Shown: in pieces, positions 1 to 4,692 of the stretch
How the letters are laid out: each line of letters opens with the position of its first letter
How positions within the stretch are numbered: position 1 is the stretch's first letter
From: an uncultured Lachnospiraceae bacterium
GTDB taxonomy: Bacteria > Bacillota > Clostridia > Lachnospirales > Lachnospiraceae
NCBI GenBank assembly: GCA_902767065.1
Contig: CACXFW010000135.1
Location: 1 to 7,961, forward strand
Reading direction: 5' to 3'
DNA length: 7,961 nt
Program-made: the position numbers and the translations under genes
The notes under the pieces: model-generated
The model's database searches: none
Told to the model about the DNA's origin: nothing
What the model saw: only the letters and a program-made list of their open reading frames with translations

Positions 1-83
1 CCCCTGGAACCGCTCAGATCCGTCAGATAAGCAAGCTTATCTGACTGGATCATGAGCAATTCCAGGAGGTGCTGAATAATTAC
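1..83. repeat. Right part of a large stem-loop repeat, truncated by the window edge
   Basis: Bases 22-45 are a near-perfect palindrome (11-base arms GTCAGATAAGC / GCTTATCTGAC around AA). The symmetry continues outward through GATCC/GGATC, GCTCA/TGAGC and CCTGGAA/TTCCAGG, so that 3-32 can pair with 35-66 with only small bulges and one two-base mismatch. The right edge, GGTGCTGAATAATTAC (68-83), recurs exactly in reverse complement at 2000-2015, which is the edge of another palindromic element. The matching left edge would lie outside the window. There is no poly-T tail, so it does not look like a simple intrinsic terminator for plus-strand transcription. I read it as one copy of a dispersed palindromic repeat just upstream of the first gene; function unknown. 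Confidence 0.6.
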
Positions 84-109
84 GAATTAAGAAAGAAGAG
101 AATAGTTAT

Positions 110-601
110 ATGCGTTTATTTGTGGCAATCGGTCTTTCGGATGAGATCAGAAAAACACTGACGGGTACCCTTCATGAGATGAAGCAGAAAGGGATCAAGG
201 GAAATTACCAGCCTGTCGGAAACCTTCATCTGACCCTTGCGTTTCTGGGAGAGGTCAGGAATTCCAGCCAGGTGTCGGAGGCTTTGCAAAGCGTTCAGTA
301 CAAACCCTTCCGGCTGGGACTGGACGATCTGGGCAGCTTCGGGGATATTCTCTGGATGGGAGTAAAGGGAAACCAGGCATTGAATAGTGTGGCCAGAGAT
401 GTTCGAAGCGCGCTGGATGCGGCCGGAATCTCCTATGACACGAAGAAGTTTACGCCGCATATCACGCTGATCCGGAAGATGACGGGAAACTGGAAGCAGA
501 TCACACCGCCCAGAGGCGAGATGATGGTCAGGAAGATCTCCCTGATGAAATCCGAGCAGAAGGACGGGAGAATGGTTTACACACAGATCGATTCTTTCTG
601 A
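110..601 (+). CDS. thpR: RNA 2',3'-cyclic phosphodiesterase (2H phosphoesterase family)
   Basis: The 163-residue protein belongs to the 2H phosphoesterase superfamily (LigT/ThpR group). Known members open 2',3'-cyclic phosphates on RNA ends to give 2'-phosphates, and some ligate tRNA halves in vitro; the true cellular substrate is not settled. Seen directly: the family N-terminus MRLFVAI and two HxT motifs at His40-Leu-Thr42 and His117-Ile-Thr119, which supply the two catalytic histidines, about 75 residues apart as expected. The length is slightly short for the family (usually about 175-190). The start at 110 is supported by a purine-rich AAGAAGAG-type ribosome site about nine bases upstream and by immediate entry into the conserved strand. 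A cytoplasmic enzyme; no signal peptide. It has no close downstream partner, being followed by a tandem repeat and a small membrane protein gene. The 2H family assignment is firm; the exact substrate is inferred. Confidence 0.9.
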   Translation: MRLFVAIGLSDEIRKTLTGTLHEMKQKGIKGNYQPVGNLHLTLAFLGEVRNSSQVSEALQSVQYKPFRLGLDDLGSFGDILWMGVKGNQALNSVARDVRSALDAAGISYDTKKFTPHITLIRKMTGNWKQITPPRGEMMVRKISLMKSEQKDGRMVYTQIDSF

Positions 602-656
602 ACATGCCGGAATGGATTCGGCGCAGATAACGCCGCACGTGCGGGCGCAGTTTTGC

Positions 657-765
657 GGATGACGGAATGGATGGCGTACAGCGAAACAGGACGGATGACG
701 GAATTGACACTCGTACAGCGAAGCAGGATGGATGAAGGAATGGATGGCGTACAGCGAAGCGGGAT
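657..765. repeat. Three-copy 36-37 bp tandem repeat
   Basis: Three consecutive units begin with GGATGACGGA or GGATGAAGGA and share the block CGTACAGCGAA: 657-692 (36 bases), 693-729 (37 bases) and 730-765 (36 bases). Units 1 and 3 differ at only a few positions; unit 2 is the most diverged in its middle. The array ends directly at the translation start area of the next gene, whose first codons (ATGAAGAATGACGGA) weakly echo the unit. It fills most of the gap after the phosphodiesterase gene. I see no inverted symmetry strong enough to make it a terminator. The function is unknown; slippage-prone intergenic repeat is the simplest reading. Confidence 0.75.
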
Positions 766-774
766 GTGAGGCAT

Positions 775-1143
775 ATGAAGAATGACGGAACCTTCGGGAT
801 TAACATGAAACAGTACTGCCGGCTGCATGAATCAGCAGTCAGGGCAGCACTGGAGGAGAACCGGATTACGGCAGAGTTTCTGTCTGCGCATCAGGAGAAG
901 GTTCGCATCGTTCAGCATGAACGGCTTGTCCATCTGATCGTAACCGTCATGGTTGTGTTCGTGGAGCTTTTTGTTGTCGATCTGGTAGTGCTTCATCCGG
1001 AGCTGGGGATCCTGCCGCCCCTGATCATGCTGGGGCTAGCCGTGCTGCTCGGGTTCTATTTCTACCACTACTTTTTCCTGGAGAACACCGTGCAGCGGTG
1101 GTATCGGCTGGAAGAAGAACTGAGGAGAAACTGCGATAACTGA
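775..1143 (+). CDS. Small two-helix membrane protein, function unknown
   Basis: From ATG 775 the product is 122 residues. Residues 1-50 are a polar, probably helical cytoplasmic segment (QYCRLHESAVRAALEENR and onward). Two hydrophobic helices follow, at about 51-72 (rich in Val/Leu/Phe) and 78-101 (ending in an aromatic FYFYHYFF patch), and then a charged tail rich in Arg and Glu. The two helices are joined by a very short turn (HPELG), giving a hairpin with both ends probably in the cytoplasm. I do not recognise the family. The start is uncertain: GTG 766 is in the same frame, with a stop at 733-735 upstream; ATG 775 is preferred because GAGG (768-771) precedes it, although at only three bases. 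Codon use and the long hydrophobic pattern support a real gene. It lies immediately after the tandem repeat and converges on the nicotinamidase gene. Confidence 0.7.
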   Translation: MKNDGTFGINMKQYCRLHESAVRAALEENRITAEFLSAHQEKVRIVQHERLVHLIVTVMVVFVELFVVDLVVLHPELGILPPLIMLGLAVLLGFYFYHYFFLENTVQRWYRLEEELRRNCDN

Positions 1144-1153
1144 CCGGTAACTT

Positions 1154-1195
1154 AAGACCCGCAGATTCATTACTCATATATCCTGCGTGTCTTTT
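1154..1195 (+). terminator. Possible intrinsic terminator after the small membrane protein gene
   Basis: AAGACCCGCAG (1154-1164) pairs with CTGCGTGTCTT (1183-1193) with one mismatch, leaving an 18-base loop, and the stem runs into TTTT (1192-1195). It lies 11 bases after the upstream stop codon and between two convergent genes. The loop is long and the T-run is short, so termination may be weak. The rest of the 128-base convergent gap shows nothing else I can support. Confidence 0.4.
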
Positions 1196-1271
1196 GCACC
1201 GATTGCGGCAGTTCCAGATCATTTCCGCCTGTACGGTTGCCACAATCTTACATGAGCACCCTCCAATCTCC

Positions 1272-1799
1272 TTATTCACCGATGATCTGAATCTGGCAGG
1301 AGCGCATGGTTTCGAGCGCGGCCAGATGCTTCCCGGGTGTGACACCGGCGCAGCAGGAAGCATCCACACAGATCGGAACTTCCGGCATCATTGCCTTAAA
1401 GAGGAGTGCGTTGCAGACAACGCAGATATCCGTACACAGACCAATCAGCTCCAGCCGGATCTCTTCCTTCCCGGACAATTCCTTCAGATCTGAAGCCAGC
1501 TGTATGCTTCCAAAGGCTGGTTTCTCATAGATTCTGGCATCTTTAAGCAGCGCGGCGATATCCGGGCGGATCTGCCATCCCTTTGATCCTTTGATGCAAT
1601 GTGGGACCGGAAGATACTTGCCTTCCTGCGTTTCCGGATACCGGTCAGTGTGCGTATCCATGGTTGCGATCACATCCTCCGGGGGATAGGAGCGGATCTT
1701 TTCTTTTACAGCCTCTACGATCGAGACGGCTTGACTTGTTCCAAGCGCGGCATCGATAAAATCATTCTGCATGTCAATCACGATCAGCAGCTTTCTCAT
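1272..1799 (-). CDS. Nicotinamidase-related cysteine hydrolase (isochorismatase-like family)
   Basis: The 175-residue protein has the isochorismatase-like hydrolase fold used by nicotinamidases, which deamidate nicotinamide to nicotinic acid for NAD salvage. The catalytic triad is readable: Asp9 in VIDMQNDF, Lys93 in YEKPAFGS and Cys126 in LCTDICV. The probable metal site includes Asp48 and His50 in MDTHTD, with His67 in VPHC following. The His that PncA uses between these two is not obvious, so the metal set may differ from PncA. The length fits a compact family member. The start is firm: on the minus strand AAAGGGGG lies nine bases before ATG. The cytoplasmic enzyme is encoded alone, divergently from the SH3-like gene and convergent with the membrane protein gene. 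Nicotinamidase is the likeliest activity; another amide or an isochorismate-like substrate cannot be excluded. Confidence 0.85.
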   Translation of the reverse strand: MRKLLIVIDMQNDFIDAALGTSQAVSIVEAVKEKIRSYPPEDVIATMDTHTDRYPETQEGKYLPVPHCIKGSKGWQIRPDIAALLKDARIYEKPAFGSIQLASDLKELSGKEEIRLELIGLCTDICVVCNALLFKAMMPEVPICVDASCCAGVTPGKHLAALETMRSCQIQIIGE

Positions 1800-1856
1800 G
1801 GCATTTTGCCCCCTTTCAAACTGTTTCCTTCACGAATCTGTGCCTGGCAGGTTTGA

Positions 1857-1917
1857 AGCCGGCACTCACAATCCGGATCTTCAGCCGGTCTGTGACAGGG
1901 AATGCCGGCGACCGGCT
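1857..1917 (-). promoter_or_regulatory. Structured 5' leader upstream of the nicotinamidase-like gene
   Basis: Read on the minus strand, AGCCGGTC (1917-1910) is complementary to GACCGGCT (1890-1883), and GCCGGCA (1909-1903) is complementary to TGCCGGC (1863-1857). The two pairings interleave, so they could form a pseudoknot or compete. A predicted transcription start near 1917 would put the first arm at the very 5' end. Further down, TTCAAAC can pair with GTTTGAA just before the ribosome site. The symmetry is seen in the sequence; a regulatory role is inference only. Confidence 0.3.
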
Positions 1918-1923
1918 CTGCAT

Positions 1924-1952
1924 ACTGTACCATATCCTTATCGGTCTGTCAC
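1924..1952 (-). promoter_or_regulatory. Candidate minus-strand promoter for the nicotinamidase-like gene
   Basis: On the minus strand GTGACA (1952-1947) matches five of six bases of the -35 consensus and is followed after 17 bases by TACAGT (1929-1924), four of six of the -10 consensus. The predicted start near 1917 gives a leader of about 120 bases. It is plausible but not strong. Confidence 0.4.
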
Positions 1953-1966
1953 GAAGCGACAGGAAC

Positions 1967-1995
1967 TTGCACCTTCCTGCCTGAAAATGTATAAT
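1967..1995 (+). promoter_or_regulatory. Strong sigma-A type promoter for the SH3-like protein gene
   Basis: TTGCAC (1967-1972) and a perfect TATAAT (1990-1995) are separated by exactly 17 bases. The predicted start is about 2002, essentially the first bases of the palindromic element at 2000-2073, so that element would form the 5' end of the transcript. The next plus-strand gene begins at 2295, giving a leader of about 290 bases. Confidence 0.7.
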
Positions 1996-1999
1996 GAAT

Positions 2000-2073
2000 G
2001 TAATTATTCAGCACCCCCACTTACCCGGAACGCTTCGCGATTTTCATTGTGGGCGGTCAGGGGTGCTGAATAG
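2000..2073. repeat. Compact palindromic intergenic element with 13-bp perfect inverted ends
   Basis: TATTCAGCACCCC (2005-2017) is the exact reverse complement of GGGGTGCTGAATA (2060-2072). The left edge GTAATTATTCAGCACC (2000-2015) is identical to the inverted edge of the stem-loop at 68-83. The centre holds a small CGC-TTC-GCG hairpin (2031-2039) and a second CCCAC/GTGGG pairing. Imperfect direct repeats flank it: ATAATGAAT (1991-1999) and ATCATGAAT (2074-2082), eight of nine matching, which could be a worn target duplication. No T-run follows, so it is not a standard terminator. It is probably a member of the same repeat group as 1-83. Confidence 0.6.
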
Positions 2074-2294
2074 ATCATGAATACCATATTGCACTGCTGC
2101 GATGAAAAACATTTGTCCTTCTGCTGATGTGCATCGTATGAACAGGCAGAACCGGAAAAAACAAATCCGGTGCAGCAGATCAGTTCGTTCACATTGTGAT
2201 CCCGGACAGAAGGCCGGGCAGAGTTTCCCGGACATCAGGGTGCGGACAGAAATATCCCAAACAGAAGGTTCCGGGAAGAGAAAGGAGTATTATT

Positions 2295-2594
2295 ATGTCA
2301 GAAGAGAAGAAGAATATCAACGAGGAACAGGAACTTGATGTGAATGCCGGTTATGGCGGAAGCCAGGGGTTTTGGATGACCGTTGGAAATTGCAATGGCA
2401 GCTATCTTGCCCTCAGACCTGAGCCGGTCTGGAATCAGTATAGTGAGCTTGCCCAGATGTGGCCGGGACAGACTGTCTTCACGTATGGTGCAACCACAAG
2501 GGGAACAGGGCTGAATGGAGTTCCATGCTCCTATACTTATGTACAGTACCAGGATACCTGGGGATGGGCGAACAGTTCTTTCCTCCGGTACTGA
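2295..2594 (+). CDS. Small SH3-like domain protein with a possible double-glycine leader
   Basis: The 99-residue product starts at an ATG preceded by AAAGGAG seven bases upstream, which rules out the longer in-frame extension. Residues 1-22 are highly acidic and polar (MSEEKKNINEEQELDVNAG...) and end in Gly21-Gly22, like leaders removed by C39-peptidase ABC exporters; no hydrophobic signal peptide is present. Residues 30-99 have the look of a bacterial SH3-type beta barrel: a YLALRP strand (37-42), a GQTVFTYG segment (58-65), a YTYVQY strand (80-85) and the closing GWANSSFLRY (90-99). Cys33 and Cys78 could form a disulfide if the protein is exported. SH3-like repeats of this type usually bind cell wall or other surface ligands. 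No exporter or modification enzyme is in the window. The domain assignment is moderately sure; the leader is a hypothesis. Confidence 0.75.
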   Translation: MSEEKKNINEEQELDVNAGYGGSQGFWMTVGNCNGSYLALRPEPVWNQYSELAQMWPGQTVFTYGATTRGTGLNGVPCSYTYVQYQDTWGWANSSFLRY

Positions 2595-2672
2595 TGACAG
2601 GATCTCCTGCATAAAAGGCAGATCCGAAAAAGAGACAGATCCGAAAGCAGGATCAGAAGAATATACACCGGG

Positions 2673-2708
2673 CCGGTACCTGCAGCAGGCGGGTGCCGGT
2701 TTTCTTTC
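2673..2708 (+). terminator. Intrinsic terminator of the SH3-like protein gene
   Basis: CCGGTACCTGC (2673-2683) pairs along its full 11 bases with GCGGGTGCCGG (2689-2699), allowing two G-T pairs, around a five-base loop, followed by TTTTCTTT (2700-2707). It sits 78 bases after the stop codon at 2594. The intervening bases carry a direct repeat CAGATCCGAAA (2619-2629 and 2636-2646) and nothing else I can name. Confidence 0.9.
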
Positions 2709-2813
2709 GTTGGCATCCACATGGTTTTTCGTTACTGGCACAGGGCTGGCCGGGGTATGACCTGTAACGGGTTTTCTGCTCCGGGGACTGGACGGAGGAA
2801 AATTCTATCCGGA

Positions 2814-3009
2814 GTTACTATTCACAGCCCCTCCACCCACAGACCTCAGACCATCCGTGCTTCGCACGTATGCCGCGTCTTACAACGCTCCTGTCTGAGG
2901 CTGCAGGGGAGGTTCCATCTTCGCAGGCCTTGTCTGCCTGCGAAGATGGCTGCTTACATGCAGGCATGACGCATTCATCTTCGCAGGCAGACAGGCTGTG
3001 AATCGTAAT
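2814..3009. mobile_element. MITE-like element with terminal inverted repeats and 8-bp flanking duplication
   Basis: TTACTATTCACAGCC (2815-2829) matches the reverse complement of 2994-3008 at 14 of 15 positions. TATCCGGA stands directly outside both ends (2806-2813 and 3010-3017), as expected for an 8-bp target duplication. Inside are nested palindromes: CCTCAGAC/GTCTGAGG (2844-2851 / 2893-2900) with an outer CCTCC/GGAGG, a CGTGC-TTC-GCACG hairpin (2856-2868), and a 14-bp stem 2915-2928 / 2936-2949. There is no room for a transposase, so any movement would depend on an enzyme supplied in trans. The ends resemble those of the elements at 1-83 and 2000-2073. IS families with 8-bp duplications are candidates for the parent, but I cannot name one. 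It lies between the terminator at 2708 and the operon promoter region. Confidence 0.65.
2916..2993. repeat. Three-segment alternative pairing module inside the MITE-like element
   Basis: CATCTTCGCAGGC occurs at 2916-2928 and again at 2976-2988. Between them its complement, TGTCTGCCTGCGAAGATG (2931-2948), can pair with either the left copy (13-14 bp, seven-base loop) or the right copy (18 bp perfect with 2976-2993). The two pairings exclude each other. Neither stem is followed by a T-run. Confidence 0.7.
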
Positions 3010-3057
3010 TATCCGGAAAAAAATATCTGGAAATCCCTATTGTCCTTCCCGTTATTG

Positions 3058-3063
3058 TATAAT
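3058..3063 (+). promoter_or_regulatory. Candidate -10 box for the operon beginning with preA
   Basis: A perfect TATAAT lies 110 bases before the preA start. No good -35 hexamer stands at 16-18 bases (CCCTAT at 17); TTGTCC occurs at 3040-3045 but only 12 bases away. The promoter is therefore tentative or needs an activator. Transcription would begin near 3070, so in-frame codons upstream from 3062 would not be in the mRNA start region and are not part of the gene. Confidence 0.45.
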
Positions 3064-3111
3064 GGATGTATCTGCTTACGGCGTGGCGCATGCATTTTCA
3101 AAGACCCCGTA

Positions 3112-3148
3112 TCTATACGGAGATTTCTATGGAGATCTATACGGAGAT
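3112..3148 (+). repeat. Triplicated TCTATACGGAGAT motif in the preA leader
   Basis: TCTATACGGAGAT occurs at 3112-3124 and 3136-3148, with a shortened copy TCTATGGAGAT at 3126-3136 between them. The array ends 12 bases before the AGGAGG ribosome site (3161-3166). It could be an operator, a slippage product or an RNA element; the sequence alone does not decide. Confidence 0.55.
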
Positions 3149-3172
3149 CCCTGCACAGAGAGGAGGAAGAAT

Positions 3173-4675
3173 ATGTCAGACCCGAGAAAACTGTTAAGCC
3201 GCGGCAGGATGGACAGCCATACCTGCATTCTCTGCCATGACGCTCCCTGCAGCAAGGCCTGTGACCGATGTGATCCGGCGAGGATTCTGAGAGCTCTTCG
3301 ATTCGACAACACAGATGGAGCGGCGGACCTTCTGCCGGATGATTATGACCGCTCGTGGACACAAGAGGCGGAGAATGCCTGCCCGGCCGGCGTGATGATC
3401 GGAGAGATCCTGGAGGATCTGAAGAGAAGGAAACCAGATCTGGAGGGAACTGCCGGCACGGACAAGGTGGATCTTTCCTGTGATCTGTGCGGGGTAAAGA
3501 TGGAGAATCCCTTCCTGCTGTCCTCGTCCATCGTGGCGAGCACCTATGACATGTGCGCGCGTGCATTTGAGATGGGATGGGCAGGGGCTGCCTTTAAGAC
3601 AATCTCCATGATGACCATGCATGAGGCTTCCCCGAGATTCTCCTGTGTGCGGGAGCCCAGAGGTGACTGGTACGGATTCAAAAACATCGAACAGCTTTCG
3701 ACCTATACTGTCGAACAGAATATGGAATGCATCCGGAAGCTGAAACAGAACTATCCGTCCAAAGTGATCGTCGCATCCATTATGGGAAGAAACGAGGTGG
3801 AATGGGAGGAGCTTGCGCGAAGGTGCACCGAGGCGGGGGCTGATGTGATCGAGTGCAATTTCTCCTGCCCGAATATGGAGACACGGGGAACCGGCTCGGA
3901 CATCGGGCAGGATCCGGACGCGGTGCGCCGTTTTACAGCGGCGGTCAGACGCGGAACAAGGATTCCCGTTCTTGCGAAAATGACGCCGAATATCACCGAT
4001 ATCACGGTCCCCGCAGCCGCCGCGCTAGACGGCGGCGCTGACGGGATTGCCGCGATCAATACCATCAAGTCTGTCACCGGCGTCAATCTGGATACAATGG
4101 TCGCGTTTCCGGCCGTGCATGGGAAGTCGATTGTCGGCGGATACTCCGGCCGCGCCGTAAAGCCGATTGCGCTCAGGCACATTGCGATGCTGGCTTCCTG
4201 TGACCGGATCAAGGACAGTCATATCAGCGGTATGGGCGGGATCGTCACCTGGAAGGACGCGGTGGAGTTCCTGCTCCTGGGAGCAGATTCCCTGCAGATT
4301 ACGACAGCTGTCATGGAATACGGGTACCGGATTATAGATGATCTTATCTGGGGTCTGAAGATCTATCTGGCACAGCGTAATTACCGGTCCGTGAAGGAGG
4401 TTTTCCGGAGCAGCCTTCCGAATCTGGTGGAAAATGACATGCTGGAACGGGATACGATCGTGTTTCCCAGATTCAATAAAGAGAAATGTATCGGATGCGG
4501 ACGCTGCTATCTAAGCTGCCGGGACGGCGGCCACCAGGCGATTTCCTTTGACCCTGAGACCAGAACGGTGACGCTGCACGGGAGCAGATGCGTTGGCTGC
4601 CAGCTGTGCTCACTGGTCTGCCAGACCGGCGCGATCCGGCAGTCGAAGCGGGTCCAGCCGCGAAGGAAACAGTGA
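3173..4675 (+). CDS. preA: PreA-type dihydropyrimidine dehydrogenase / DHOD-like protein with Cys-rich N-terminus
   Basis: The 500-residue protein starts at ATG 3173, six bases after AGGAGG. It matches PreA, the FMN and Fe-S subunit that reduces uracil and thymine at the 5,6 bond in pyrimidine catabolism. Residues about 100-400 form a DHOD-like barrel. Positions corresponding to pyrimidine-binding residues of mammalian enzyme are present: Asn171 (FKNIEQ), Asn229 (CNFSCPN) and Asn296-Thr297 (AINTIK); Lys269 (LAKMTPN) fits the FMN site. The C-terminus has two [4Fe-4S] motifs, Cys439/442/445/449 and Cys473/476/479/483. Where the mammalian enzyme has its catalytic Cys (GLACGQD) this protein has GSDIGQD, so Ile244 takes that place; from memory E. 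coli PreA also lacks Cys here. Residues 1-100 add eight cysteines and resemble a shortened version of the N-terminal Fe-S domain of PreT/GltD. No PreT gene is nearby, so the electron donor is unknown. First gene of the putative operon. Confidence 0.85.
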   Translation: MSDPRKLLSRGRMDSHTCILCHDAPCSKACDRCDPARILRALRFDNTDGAADLLPDDYDRSWTQEAENACPAGVMIGEILEDLKRRKPDLEGTAGTDKVDLSCDLCGVKMENPFLLSSSIVASTYDMCARAFEMGWAGAAFKTISMMTMHEASPRFSCVREPRGDWYGFKNIEQLSTYTVEQNMECIRKLKQNYPSKVIVASIMGRNEVEWEELARRCTEAGADVIECNFSCPNMETRGTGSDIGQDPDAVRRFTAAVRRGTRIPVLAKMTPNITDITVPAAAALDGGADGIAAINTIKSVTGVNLDTMVAFPAVHGKSIVGGYSGRAVKPIALRHIAMLASCDRIKDSHISGMGGIVTWKDAVEFLLLGADSLQITTAVMEYGYRIIDDLIWGLKIYLAQRNYRSVKEVFRSSLPNLVENDMLERDTIVFPRFNKEKCIGCGRCYLSCRDGGHQAISFDPETRTVTLHGSRCVGCQLCSLVCQTGAIRQSKRVQPRRKQ

Positions 4676-4692
4676 GGCACAATGATAAGGGT

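Noticed and set aside
657..765. Tandem units considered as a CRISPR array
   Set aside because: The units abut without spacers and there are no cas genes.
659..769. Open frame of 36 codons through the tandem repeat, ending just before the membrane protein gene
   Set aside because: There is no ribosome binding site, the composition simply reflects the repeated DNA, and no recognisable protein pattern appears.
1025..1369. Minus-strand open frame with a Cys-rich stretch (GCSCK...NCRNRC) downstream of the nicotinamidase gene, considered as a small Cys-rich peptide
   Set aside because: It overlaps two well-supported genes in other frames, has no ribosome-site-supported start and no maturation gene is nearby.
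2000..2073. Reading the 13-bp palindrome as an intrinsic terminator
   Set aside because: The arms are separated by 42 bases, no T-run follows on either strand, and the element sits directly after a promoter.
2196..2294. Longer start for the SH3-like protein
   Set aside because: No ribosome site upstream of it; AAAGGAG at 2281-2287 clearly sets the start at 2295.
3062..3172. N-terminal extension of preA by 37 codons (MDVSAYG... with YLYGD-like repeats)
   Set aside because: It begins inside the TATAATGGATG promoter area with no ribosome site, while ATG 3173 has an excellent AGGAGG; the YGD repeats mirror the DNA triplication.
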